From assembly GCF_042683685.1 (NCBI RefSeq), contig NZ_JBHUOP010000004.1:310001-374000 (forward strand): 64,000 nucleotides of DNA. Direction: 5' to 3'. This DNA is from Timonella corticicola. Its GTDB lineage: Bacteria; Actinomycetota; Actinomycetes; Actinomycetales; Cellulomonadaceae. Positions 24,482-32,593 of this stretch are shown piece after piece. Under the pieces are notes generated by a model. That model saw only the letters and a list, made by a program, of their open reading frames with translations, was not told the origin of the DNA and ran no database searches. The number at the start of each line of letters is the position of its first letter. Within the stretch, counting starts at the first letter, position 1. The position numbers and the translations under genes were made by a program.

Positions 24482-25117
24482 GTGAACGAGCACATGCCAA
24501 TCGCGGCTTCGCACGAGACTGCGGGTCTCGGACTCAACGACAGTATCTACAACCGCCTCCTGCGGGAACGCATCATCTGGTTGGGCTCCGAAGTCCGTGA
24601 CGAGAACGCAAACGCGATCTGCGCGCAGATGCTCCTGCTTGCGGCCGAGGACCCGGACAAGGACATCTTCCTGTACATCAACTCCCCAGGTGGCTCCATT
24701 ACGGCAGGCATGGCGATCTACGACACCATGCAGTACATCAAGCCCGATGTTGCAACCGTGGCAATGGGTATGGCTGCCTCGATGGGACAGTTCCTGCTCT
24801 CATCCGGAACCCCGGGCAAGCGTTTTGCGACCCCATACGCACGCGTCATGATGCACCAGCCATCCGGTGGCATCGGTGGAACGGCAACGGACATCCGCAT
24901 CAACGCCGAGCTCATCCTGCACATGAAGCGCGTCATGGCGGAGTTGACTGCGGCACAGACCGGCAAGACGGTCGAGCAGATCAACGCTGACGCCGACCGC
25001 GACCGCTGGTTCACGGCACCTGAAGCCCTTGAATACGGCTTCATCGACCACGTCATTTCGAGCGCAGACGGCCTGTCCGGCGCGACCCCATCCGCCGAAA
25101 AGAACTCGAACGAGTAG
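24482..25117 (+). CDS. clpP1: ATP-dependent Clp protease proteolytic subunit 1
   Basis: ClpP1 is one of two proteolytic subunits that form the mixed ClpP1P2 barrel in actinobacteria. The 211-residue protein has catalytic Ser100 in GMAASMGQFLL, His125 in MMHQPSGG, and an Asp about 50 residues later in the family position. The GTG at 24482 is chosen because GGAG lies 6 nt before it; an ATG four codons later is also possible. clpP2 starts 13 bp after the stop, so the subunits are made together. clpX, the unfoldase partner, follows. Confidence 0.97.
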   Translation: MNEHMPIAASHETAGLGLNDSIYNRLLRERIIWLGSEVRDENANAICAQMLLLAAEDPDKDIFLYINSPGGSITAGMAIYDTMQYIKPDVATVAMGMAASMGQFLLSSGTPGKRFATPYARVMMHQPSGGIGGTATDIRINAELILHMKRVMAELTAAQTGKTVEQINADADRDRWFTAPEALEYGFIDHVISSADGLSGATPSAEKNSNE

Positions 25118-25130
25118 GAGACTTATCCAC

Positions 25131-25829
25131 ATGAGCACCGAATCCCAGTTCATGGCCACCGCGGCGCGTCTCGCGGGCCCACAGGTCGCTGGCGGACACG
25201 CAGGTATCGCTCCTTCGGCACGCTACGTCCTGCCACAGTATGAAGAGCGCACCGCATACGGCTTCAAGCGCCAGGATCCCTACACCAAGTTGTTCGAGGA
25301 CCGCATCATCTTCCTTGGTGTGCAGGTCGATGACGCGTCCGCAGACGACGTCATGGCACAGCTTCTGGTTCTGGAGAGCCTTGAGCCCAGCCGCGACATC
25401 ACCCTGTACATCAACTCACCGGGCGGCTCGTTCACCGCGATGACCGCGATCTACGACACCATGCAGTACATCACCTCCGAGGTTCAGACCGTCTGTCTCG
25501 GTCAGGCTGCATCTGCTGCATCGGTTCTACTCGCTGCGGGACAGCCGGGTAAGCGTCTTGCTCTGCCAAACTCGCGCATTCTGATCCACCAGCCACGCGT
25601 TGAGGGTGGTGCCTACGCTCAGGCATCCGACATCGAGATCCAGGCAAACGAGATTCTGCGTATGCGCACATGGCTTGAAGACACCTTGGCCGAGCACTCG
25701 GGTCAAGAGGTCGAGCGCGTCCGCAACGACATCGAACGCGACAAGATCCTCTCCGCTCACGAAGCAGTCGAGTATGGTCTTGTTGACCAGGTACTCGAGA
25801 GCCGCAAGGCGAAGGCACTTGGCCGCTGA
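25131..25829 (+). CDS. clpP2: ATP-dependent Clp protease proteolytic subunit 2
   Basis: This is the second ClpP subunit, about 232 residues. Catalytic Ser128 lies in GQAASAASVLL and His153 in LIHQPRVEGG. The N-terminal stretch of about 45 residues before YGFKRQDPYTKLFEDRIIFLG is longer than in ClpP1 and resembles the processed propeptide of actinobacterial ClpP2. The ATG at 25131 has AGGAG 10 nt upstream; upstream in-frame codons overlap clpP1 and are rejected. It forms an operon with clpP1. Confidence 0.97.
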   Translation: MSTESQFMATAARLAGPQVAGGHAGIAPSARYVLPQYEERTAYGFKRQDPYTKLFEDRIIFLGVQVDDASADDVMAQLLVLESLEPSRDITLYINSPGGSFTAMTAIYDTMQYITSEVQTVCLGQAASAASVLLAAGQPGKRLALPNSRILIHQPRVEGGAYAQASDIEIQANEILRMRTWLEDTLAEHSGQEVERVRNDIERDKILSAHEAVEYGLVDQVLESRKAKALGR

Positions 25830-25851
25830 TCACTCCCGCATTTAGCGGTTG

Positions 25852-25902
25852 ATTCCACACCACGGTGCGTCACTTAGTGAAACTGCACCAGTGGTGTGGA
25901 AT
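25852..25902. repeat. Long hairpin between clpP2 and clpX
   Basis: ATTCCACACCAC at 25852-25863 pairs perfectly with 25891-25902, and an inner GGTGC/GCACC pair extends the stem past one bulged base. It lies 22 bp past clpP2 and probably separates clpP1P2 from the clpX transcript. There is no T-run. Confidence 0.8.
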
Positions 25903-25976
25903 ATTGGTTTATAAAGCGGATCTTTGTCCGTATAGGTAAGTAGTAACGCCGACCAGGCAAGGCAAAGGAGGCACCA

Positions 25977-27260
25977 ATGAGTCGACTAGGCGATGGTGCA
26001 GACCTGCTCAAATGCAATTTCTGCGGTAAGTCCCAGAAGCAGGTGAAGAAACTCATTGCTGGGCCCGGCGTATATATCTGCGTCGAGTGCATCGAGTTGT
26101 GCAACGAGATCATCGAGGAAGAGTTCCACGAGGCCGTGGAAGTCGGTCTTGGCGAGCTTCCCAAGCCCAAGGATATATTTGACTTCCTTGAGCAGTACAT
26201 CGTGGGTCAGCAAGACGCCAAGCGTTCCCTTGCCGTCGCCGTGTACAACCACTACAAGCGCATCACGGCTTCCACCGAGCCCCGCTCCGTGGGCGCAGGC
26301 GATGATGACATTGAGATCGCGAAATCGAATATTCTGCTCATCGGCCCGACCGGATGTGGAAAGACCTATCTCGCCCAGACACTCGCAAAGATGCTGAACG
26401 TTCCATTCGCCATCGCGGATGCAACCGCTCTGACTGAGGCTGGATATGTCGGCGAGGACGTCGAGAACATCCTGCTGAAACTCATCCAGGCCGCAGACTT
26501 CGACGTCAAAAAAGCCGAGACCGGCATCATCTACATCGACGAGATCGACAAGATCGCACGCAAGGCGGAGAACCCGTCGATCACCCGTGACGTCTCCGGT
26601 GAGGGAGTGCAGCAGGCACTTCTGAAGATCATCGAGGGTACCACTGCCTCGGTTCCTCCCCAGGGTGGACGCAAGCATCCACACCAAGAGTTCCTGACCA
26701 TCGACACCTCCAACGTCTTGTTCATCGTCGCCGGCGCCTTTGCCGGCCTTGAGGAGATCATCACGCAGCGCTCCGGCCGTTCGGGTATTGGCTTCGGCGC
26801 CCCGCTTGCTCTCAAGCAGGAGAACGAGAACGTCATGGCCGATGTGCGCCCCGAGGACCTGCACAAGTTCGGTCTCATTCCTGAGTTCATCGGACGTGTT
26901 CCCGTGATTTCAACCGTTGCGCCGCTCGACAATGAAGCACTCATGAACATCCTGACCACGCCGCGCAACGCGCTGCTCAAGCAATACCAGAAGATGTTCG
27001 AACTCGACGGCGTTGAGCTTGAGTTCACCGAGGATGCGGTTCAGGCGATCGCTGACCAGGCTCTACTGCGCGGAACCGGCGCACGCGGTTTGAGATCAAT
27101 CCTTGAGGAAGTCCTACAGCAGGTAATGTTTGAGGTCCCATCCCGTGATGACATCGAGAAGGTAGTGATCACGCAGGAGGTTGTCTTGAACAACGTGTAC
27201 CCAACACTCGTGCCCAAGAGCGTCACCAAAAAGGGCACTCCCCGAGAGAAGAGCGCATAA
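25977..27260 (+). CDS. clpX: ClpX unfoldase (ATP-binding subunit of ClpXP)
   Basis: ClpX is the AAA+ unfoldase that feeds substrates to ClpP. The 427-residue protein has the N-terminal zinc-binding domain with Cys13, Cys16, Cys35 and Cys38, Walker A GPTGCGKT at 123-130, Walker B IIYIDEID, the pore loop GYVG, and the ClpP-docking loop RSGIGFG. AAGGAGG precedes the ATG. It has its own upstream region after the clpP1P2 hairpin. A chorismate mutase gene begins 2 bp after its stop. Confidence 0.98.
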   Translation: MSRLGDGADLLKCNFCGKSQKQVKKLIAGPGVYICVECIELCNEIIEEEFHEAVEVGLGELPKPKDIFDFLEQYIVGQQDAKRSLAVAVYNHYKRITASTEPRSVGAGDDDIEIAKSNILLIGPTGCGKTYLAQTLAKMLNVPFAIADATALTEAGYVGEDVENILLKLIQAADFDVKKAETGIIYIDEIDKIARKAENPSITRDVSGEGVQQALLKIIEGTTASVPPQGGRKHPHQEFLTIDTSNVLFIVAGAFAGLEEIITQRSGRSGIGFGAPLALKQENENVMADVRPEDLHKFGLIPEFIGRVPVISTVAPLDNEALMNILTTPRNALLKQYQKMFELDGVELEFTEDAVQAIADQALLRGTGARGLRSILEEVLQQVMFEVPSRDDIEKVVITQEVVLNNVYPTLVPKSVTKKGTPREKSA

Positions 27261-27262
27261 CA

Positions 27263-27622
27263 TTGTCTTCACCCCAGGTGCAGCCCAGCGACCCGACCGC
27301 CAACCCGGTCATCCGCCAAGAAATCCTCAACCTTCGCGGAAGTATCGACAACATTGATGCGTCGCTGATGTATCTACTCGCAGAGCGGTTCAAGTGCACT
27401 CGCCGGGTCGGCGAACTCAAGGCTCATGCAGGTATCGCAGCATCCGACCCGGAACGTGAGGCAGCCCAAATCCGGCGCTTGACCGCTATCGCCGAGGGCG
27501 CTGGGCTGGACACCGAGTTTGCCGAGAAGTTTCGTGAGTTTGTGGTCTCCGAGACGGTACGGCGACACAAGCTGATTGCGCAGGAGATGGGCGAGGCCCC
27601 ACCTCTGGATACTGTCTCTTGA
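27263..27622 (+). CDS. Chorismate mutase (AroQ type)
   Basis: The 119-residue all-helical protein is an AroQ-fold chorismate mutase, converting chorismate to prephenate for Phe/Tyr synthesis. Helix 1 has LRGSIDNIDASLMYLLAERF, followed by RVGELK with the active-site Arg and Lys, and the C-terminal helix has FREFVVSETVRRHKLI. The proposed start is a TTG 2 bp after the clpX stop; a GTG five codons later is an alternative. Coupling to clpX rather than to aromatic genes is seen in other actinobacteria. A strong bidirectional terminator follows. Confidence 0.9.
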   Translation: MSSPQVQPSDPTANPVIRQEILNLRGSIDNIDASLMYLLAERFKCTRRVGELKAHAGIAASDPEREAAQIRRLTAIAEGAGLDTEFAEKFREFVVSETVRRHKLIAQEMGEAPPLDTVS

Positions 27623-27692
27623 AGAGCTGGCCGTGAATTCTAGGTGCAGGTAACTGTTCAGTAGTTCGCATCTTCAGCGGCCAGAAGCTGAT

Positions 27693-27728
27693 AAAGGTGT
27701 GGGGTCCCAGAGGGACCCCACACCTTTT
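27693..27728. terminator. Bidirectional terminator after chorismate mutase
   Basis: A perfect 16-bp stem (AAAGGTGTGGGGTCCC and complement) with a 3-nt loop has TTTT on one side and AAA on the other. Confidence 0.95.
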
Positions 27729-27774
27729 GTCGTGCTGTCTCACGCAATTTCGCTCATGACTTGTACGTGATAGG

Positions 27775-27829
27775 CGACGAGGTGGGGTGGTCCCAGCGCA
27801 CGTTGCGCTGGGACCACCCCACCTCGTCG
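27775..27829. repeat. Perfect inverted repeat (26-bp arms), family B
   Basis: Arms 27775-27800 and 27804-27829 are fully complementary around a 3-nt loop, between convergent genes and 46 bp after a conventional terminator. The outer CGACGAG is shared with other family B elements, while the inner arm is unique. Confidence 0.92.
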
Positions 27830-27838
27830 GCAAGCGAT

Positions 27839-28594
27839 CTACTCGGCGTCGCCTGTGGGGTTGAGTACTCGTTTCAGGAATTCCTGGGTTCGCTCGTGCT
27901 GCGGGGCGGTGATGACCTGAGCGGCATTTCCCTCCTCGACAACGACTCCCTGATCCATGAAGATCACGCGGTCCGCAACGTCGCGTGCGAAAGCCATCTC
28001 GTGGGTGACCACCATCATCGTCATACCCTGCTGGGCGAGGGAACGCATGACCTTGAGCACGTCTCCAACCAACTCCGGGTCGAGCGCAGAGGTAGGCTCA
28101 TCGAACAGCATGATGTCAGGGTTCATCGACAGTGCCCGTGCGATGGCAACACGCTGCTGCTGACCACCCGATAGTTGCGCGGGAGTGGCGTTTCCGCGGT
28201 CGCCAAGACCAACCAGTTCAAGGTTCTTCAGGGCGATTTTCGTTGCCTCGCCCTTGGACCGGCGAAGTACCTTGCGCTGTGCCATTGTGCAGTTCTCCAA
28301 CACAGTCATGTGATTGAACAGGTTGAACTGCTGGAACACCATACCTACCCGAGCGCGCAGAGCATCGATATCCAGATCCGGGTCGGTGATGTCCTCGCCG
28401 AGGACCGTGATCCTGCCGGAGGTGGTGGTCTCCAACTGGTTCACGCAGCGTAGGAGGGTGGACTTACCGGAACCTGACGGACCGATGATGCACACCACTT
28501 CACCCTGGTTGACGGCAAGATCGATGCCCTTGAGAACTTCGCGTTCGCCGTAGGATTTGTGCAGGTTATCTATCGTGACAATTGCGTTGCTCAT
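27839..28594 (-). CDS. Polar amino-acid ABC transporter ATPase (GlnQ/GluA type)
   Basis: The 251-residue ATPase drives an amino-acid importer of the glutamine/glutamate type. It has Walker A GPSGSGKST (about 38-46), the Q-loop, signature LSGGQQQR, Walker B IMLFDEP, and the switch histidine in VVTHE. Its ATG overlaps the permease stop by 4 bp. The tail AQVITAPQHERTQEFLKRVL is typical of GlnQ. A perfect hairpin begins 10 bp past its stop. Confidence 0.95.
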   Translation of the reverse strand: MSNAIVTIDNLHKSYGEREVLKGIDLAVNQGEVVCIIGPSGSGKSTLLRCVNQLETTTSGRITVLGEDITDPDLDIDALRARVGMVFQQFNLFNHMTVLENCTMAQRKVLRRSKGEATKIALKNLELVGLGDRGNATPAQLSGGQQQRVAIARALSMNPDIMLFDEPTSALDPELVGDVLKVMRSLAQQGMTMMVVTHEMAFARDVADRVIFMDQGVVVEEGNAAQVITAPQHERTQEFLKRVLNPTGDAE

Positions 28595-29433
28595 GATCGG
28601 CTTCCTTCCCCGAAACGCTTCTCAAGCCGGCGGGCAAGCAGACCCAGTGGGATCGTGATGCACAGGTACGCGAACCCGACAACGAAGAGTCCAGTCAGGC
28701 CGCCCGTACCGTTGTTGAGCGCATCGCGACCGATCTTGGTCAGGTCGAACTGTGAGGCCGCCACACCGATCACGAACACGAGTGAGGTGTCCTTTGTGAG
28801 CAGGATGAGCTCGTTGGTCATCGGAGGGAGCACGATACGCACTGCCTGTGGCAGTACCACGGTTATCATCGTGCGGGCGTGGCTCATACCGAGGGAGCGA
28901 GATGCTTCGATCTGTCCCTTCGGTACGGCTTGGAGGCCGGCACGCAATACCTCTGCGATGTAGGCGGAGGATACGATGCCAAGAGCCAGAGCGGCTTTCG
29001 AGGTGACGTTGGGTAGGTTCACGCCAAACGCGATGGGCAGTGCGAATGCAACCGAGAATACAACGAGCAGTGCGGGGATGCCACGAAAGAACTCGACGTA
29101 TGCTGTTGCGATCCAGCGGTATAGCCCTACCGAAGACAAACGCATAAGAGCAAGAAGGATTCCGAGCGTGAGTGCTAGCACGAATGCGGAGATCGTGTAG
29201 ATGATCGTGTTGAGGAACGCCTGTGGGAGCTTTGGCAGAAGGTCAAGTGCCACCTGAACATTGAACATGTTCTGGGATATACGACCCCAGTCCGCGATAG
29301 CCACCAGAACCGCAACAACAACGACGAGTATGGCGTACTGAACTATTTGTGAGATGAGGGCACGCTGGCGTGGACTCATGCGAGCCCGGTGCGGTGCCAG
29401 CCGTTCAGGTGTGCTGTCGAGCGAGGTGGACAT
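28591..29433 (-). CDS. Polar amino-acid ABC transporter permease
   Basis: The 280-residue HisM/GlnP-type permease has about five membrane helices. The EAA loop SRSLGMSHARTMITVVLPQAVR makes contact with the ATPase. The N-terminal 30 residues are charged and cytoplasmic. It overlaps both neighbours (1 bp with the binding protein, 4 bp with the ATPase), so the three form one operon. A single permease gene implies a homodimeric channel, or a second permease elsewhere. Confidence 0.94.
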   Translation of the reverse strand: MSTSLDSTPERLAPHRARMSPRQRALISQIVQYAILVVVVAVLVAIADWGRISQNMFNVQVALDLLPKLPQAFLNTIIYTISAFVLALTLGILLALMRLSSVGLYRWIATAYVEFFRGIPALLVVFSVAFALPIAFGVNLPNVTSKAALALGIVSSAYIAEVLRAGLQAVPKGQIEASRSLGMSHARTMITVVLPQAVRIVLPPMTNELILLTKDTSLVFVIGVAASQFDLTKIGRDALNNGTGGLTGLFVVGFAYLCITIPLGLLARRLEKRFGEGSRS

Positions 29434-30239
29434 CAGTTATCTTCTGCGCCCACGTGCTTGGTGATGATCTCGTCGTACTCACCCGAGTCCTTGGCGTTCT
29501 TGATCGTGGTGTTGAGTGCCTCAACGATTGCGGTGTTGCCTTTCTTCACACCGAAACCGTACTGTTCGTTGGTGTTCTCGGTGTAGGCGATGCTTAGTCC
29601 ATCGGCCAGGTAAGCCTGCAAGACGCCAAGGTCTGCTACGGCAGCATCGTACTGCTTTGTTGCAACTGATTGGACAACGGAGCCTACCTCTGGGAACTCT
29701 GCAACGTCGAGACCTGCCTCTTCTGCGACGGTCTTTCCGGTGGTTTCTGCCTGGACGGCGATGGTCTTTCCGGCAAGTTCGTCAAGGCTTGAGATCGTTA
29801 AGCCATCGGCGACAAGGACTCCTTGGTTAGCGTCGTAGTAGGGGTCCGAGAAGTCGAACTTTGCCTGACGTTCCGCAGTGATTGTCATACCAGTTGCGAG
29901 GACGTCACAGCTGCCGGCTTCAAAGGCAGCGCCGGAGGACATGGCGTCGAAGTCGTACTGGATGGCTTGGAACTCGAGCCCTAGTTCCTCAGCCGCCAAC
30001 TTGGTGAGGTCAATGTCGATTCCGGTGAGGTTGCCGTCTTCGCCTTCGTACTCGAACGGCTTGAACGGCGCGTTGGAGCATACGGTGAGTACGCCGTCCG
30101 TGACGAGTTCAAGCTGCGGACCAGTGGTGTTCTCACCTGTTGGGTTAGCAGTCTCGTTTGAGTCCTGCGAGCAGGCGGACAGTGCGAGGAGGCCAGCGAT
30201 GGTAGCGGCCACAACGGTGGTTTTCTTGGAAGCGAACAT
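29433..30239 (-). CDS. Polar amino-acid ABC transporter substrate-binding lipoprotein
   Basis: The 268-residue protein has a lipoprotein signal peptide with lipobox LSAC (Cys23) and an Asn/Thr-rich linker, then a family 3 binding-protein fold: FKPFEYEGEDGNLTGIDIDL, FSDPYYDANQGVLVADG and YGFGVKKGN. Those blocks fit polar or acidic amino acids, but the exact ligand is not readable. GAGGA lies before the ATG. A GlnR-like site and a 16-bp palindrome lie 63-125 bp upstream. Confidence 0.94.
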   Translation of the reverse strand: MFASKKTTVVAATIAGLLALSACSQDSNETANPTGENTTGPQLELVTDGVLTVCSNAPFKPFEYEGEDGNLTGIDIDLTKLAAEELGLEFQAIQYDFDAMSSGAAFEAGSCDVLATGMTITAERQAKFDFSDPYYDANQGVLVADGLTISSLDELAGKTIAVQAETTGKTVAEEAGLDVAEFPEVGSVVQSVATKQYDAAVADLGVLQAYLADGLSIAYTENTNEQYGFGVKKGNTAIVEALNTTIKNAKDSGEYDEIITKHVGAEDN

Positions 30240-30301
30240 GGGGTTCCTCGATTCAGGCGAGTGTAGGGTTGAGCAACAATGAACTAATAGTAATCATACG
30301 C

Positions 30302-30317
30302 ATGCATAATTATGCAT
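30302..30317. promoter_or_regulatory. 16-bp palindrome upstream of amino-acid ABC operon
   Basis: ATGCATAATTATGCAT is a perfect palindrome 63 bp upstream of the binding-protein start. Its position fits an operator, but the regulator is unknown. Confidence 0.45.
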
Positions 30318-30347
30318 TGCTAGTAGGCCCAATGAGGAATCCCTCAC

Positions 30348-30363
30348 GTTAACTATGCGTAAC
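30348..30363 (-). promoter_or_regulatory. Possible GlnR box upstream of amino-acid ABC operon
   Basis: Read on the minus strand, GTTAC-n6-TTAAC partly matches the actinobacterial GlnR half-site pair gTnAC-n6-GaAAC: the first half is perfect, the second three of five. It lies about 110 bp upstream of the operon start. Confidence 0.35.
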
Positions 30364-30473
30364 GTTTTGTAGTTGTGTTTTCGATTGGGCGCACCATGTG
30401 AGAGCACCAACCTCATCACACATCTCGGACAGATCCTTCCTCCACATACTTGCGCCAGTTCGAAGGGCCAGAA

Positions 30474-30526
30474 AACGTCCGAGTGCACCTATTTTGTGTG
30501 CCTACCCGGACTAAAAACAGCCCATC
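30474..30526. repeat. Decayed family A inverted repeat
   Basis: The right arm (ACCCGGACTAAAAACAGCCC) matches the family A arm at 11707-11722. The left arm keeps only parts (GTCCGAGTGCAC). It looks like an eroded copy. Confidence 0.6.
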
Positions 30527-30570
30527 GGCATGCGGGAGGGACACGTTCTCGTTCAAAAACGGCACATTGA

Positions 30571-30625
30571 CGACGAGCCGGTTACTTCCCAGCACATGTC
30601 GCGCTGGGAAGTAACCGGCTCGTCG
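30571..30625. repeat. Perfect inverted repeat (23-bp arms), family B
   Basis: Arms 30571-30593 and 30603-30625 are perfectly complementary around a 9-nt loop, 69 bp past the fadD stop. The outer CGACGAG is shared with 27775-27829, and CATTGACGACGAG resembles 35377 and 53252. Confidence 0.92.
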
Positions 30626-30694
30626 AAAATCTGGCTGGTCGTGAGGTCCAGACCTCTGTATAAGCTAACCTTGCCGCTGGACGGAGGCGGGAGG

Positions 30695-32509
30695 TCAGGA
30701 CTCCTGAACTGGACCCCCGTACAGTTCGTTGATGGCCCATTCGAAGTCCTTGAGAACCAGGGCACGCTTGACCTTCATCGACGGGGTCAGATAGCCGTTG
30801 GCCTCGGTGAAGTCCGTGGTGAGCACCTTGATCTTGCGGATTGACTCAGCACGCGACACGGCCTCGTTGGCGCGGTTCGCTGCCCGGTCCAATGCGGCCA
30901 GCACGCTGGGGTTCTCGGCTGCTTCTGCCACGGTCATCGACGGCAGGCCGTGCGACTTGAGCCAGCCCGGAAGCATCTCCGGGTCTAGAGTCACGAGCGC
31001 GCCAATGAACGGACGCTTGTCACCCACCACAACCACCTGGGACACGATCGGATGACCGCGGAAACGGTCCTCCAGTAGGGCCGGAGCGATGTTCTTACCG
31101 CCAGCGGTGACAATGATTTCCTTCTTACGTCCTGTGATGCGAAGGTATCCATCCTTGTCGAGCGACCCGAGGTCACCGGTGTGGAACCAGCCATCCTGGA
31201 GTACCTTGGCGGTCTCCTCGGGATTGCCACGGTAGCCGCGGAACACATGGTCGCCCTTGATCAGGATTTCGCCGTCATCGCTGATGCCCAGTGACACGCC
31301 GGGGTATGCGGCCCCAACGGTCCCGATCTTGATGAGGCCGGGACGGTTCACAGCGGAGGGGGCGCAGGTTTCGGTCAGGCCGTAACCCTCGAGGATGGTC
31401 AGACCGATGCCACGATAGAAGTGCCCCAGGCGTTCGCCCAGTGGCGCACCACCGGAGATAGCGAATTCTGCGGCACCGCCCAGGGTTTCACGAAGCTTCT
31501 TGAACAGCAGCGCCGATGCGATCTGATACTGGACCGACAGCCCAAAGGAAGGACGGCCGCCACCCTCCCAGGCACGTGAGGTCTGGATCGCAACCTTAGC
31601 GGCCCAGCGGAACACTTTGAGCTTGAAACCGGTTCCGGCCTTCTGTTCTGCGGCGTTGTAGACCTTCTCAAACACGCGCGGGACAGCCAGCAGGAAGGTG
31701 GGCTTGAACGTCGCCAGATCACCGATCAGGTTCTTGGTGTCAGGGGAGTGCCCGAGCACGGAACCACCGGTCACGGAGACAACCGAGATGAAGCGCGCGA
31801 AAACGTGTGCGAGCGGCATGAACAGGAGCGTGCGCTTGCCCGGCGCGATGACGGCCTTGAGATCTGAGAGAACGCCGTTGCGGGTCAGGTATACGAAGTT
31901 CCAGTGCGTGAGTTCGGTTCCCTTGGGGCGGCCGGTCGTGCCCGAGGTGTAGATGATCGTGGCGACATCGTCGGAGTCGACTGCTGCGCTGCGCTTTTCA
32001 ACCTCGGCGAGGTCCACAGACTCTCCGCGTTTGATCAGAGTGGTGATCGCGTCGTCCTCGATGGCCAGCACGTCCTGGATGAGTGGCAGGTTCTTCCGGG
32101 CCTCGGCCACAACGGAGGCGTGTCCCGCGTTCTCAACGATCACGAGTTTCGCGTTCGAGTCCGAAGCGATCCACTCAACCTGAGCAGCCGAAGACGTCTC
32201 GTAGATGGGAACCGGAACTGCGCCAACCGCCCAGCATGCGAAGTCGAGTAGGGTCCATTCATAGCGGGTGCGACTCATGATCGCGATCGTGTCTCCCGCC
32301 TCGATACCGGAGGCGATCAGGCCGCGGGCAACCGAGTGAACCTGGTTCTGGAACTCCTCGGCGGTAACCGGAGTCCATGTGCCTCCGAGACCGGACTGAA
32401 TCTCGAACAGGGCTTCCTTACCCTGCTCGGAAACGCGCTTGGACAGGATGTCGTTGATCGTGAATGTACGTGGGACATCGATCAGGTTGGGCGATGTGGT
32501 TTCTTGCAT
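30695..32509 (-). CDS. fadD: Long-chain fatty-acid-CoA ligase (FadD15-like)
   Basis: The 604-residue adenylate-forming enzyme activates fatty acids to acyl-CoA. It has the AMP-binding motif IYTSGTTGRPKGTELTH, FAISGGAPLGERLGHFYRGI, GYGLTETCA, and the C-terminal hinge and lysine region GYLRITGRKKEIIVTAGGKN. The frame is open 15 codons upstream, but GGAGGG lies 5 nt before the ATG at 32509. The insert-containing form resembles mycobacterial FadD15. It may be soluble or membrane-associated. The chain-length preference is unknown. Confidence 0.95.
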   Translation of the reverse strand: MQETTSPNLIDVPRTFTINDILSKRVSEQGKEALFEIQSGLGGTWTPVTAEEFQNQVHSVARGLIASGIEAGDTIAIMSRTRYEWTLLDFACWAVGAVPVPIYETSSAAQVEWIASDSNAKLVIVENAGHASVVAEARKNLPLIQDVLAIEDDAITTLIKRGESVDLAEVEKRSAAVDSDDVATIIYTSGTTGRPKGTELTHWNFVYLTRNGVLSDLKAVIAPGKRTLLFMPLAHVFARFISVVSVTGGSVLGHSPDTKNLIGDLATFKPTFLLAVPRVFEKVYNAAEQKAGTGFKLKVFRWAAKVAIQTSRAWEGGGRPSFGLSVQYQIASALLFKKLRETLGGAAEFAISGGAPLGERLGHFYRGIGLTILEGYGLTETCAPSAVNRPGLIKIGTVGAAYPGVSLGISDDGEILIKGDHVFRGYRGNPEETAKVLQDGWFHTGDLGSLDKDGYLRITGRKKEIIVTAGGKNIAPALLEDRFRGHPIVSQVVVVGDKRPFIGALVTLDPEMLPGWLKSHGLPSMTVAEAAENPSVLAALDRAANRANEAVSRAESIRKIKVLTTDFTEANGYLTPSMKVKRALVLKDFEWAINELYGGPVQES

Positions 32510-32555
32510 GACACCCTCCTCGGGTGTAACTAATCGTTGGTGTGGTCTAAGCAAT

Positions 32556-32586
32556 AGTGGCGGGGACGCTGTACGTCCCCGCCACT
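32556..32586 (-). terminator. Hairpin after valS
   Basis: A perfect 12-bp GC-rich stem (AGTGGCGGGGAC and complement) with a 7-nt loop begins 8 bp past the valS stop. No T-run. Confidence 0.75.
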
Positions 32587-32593
32587 CGCATGC

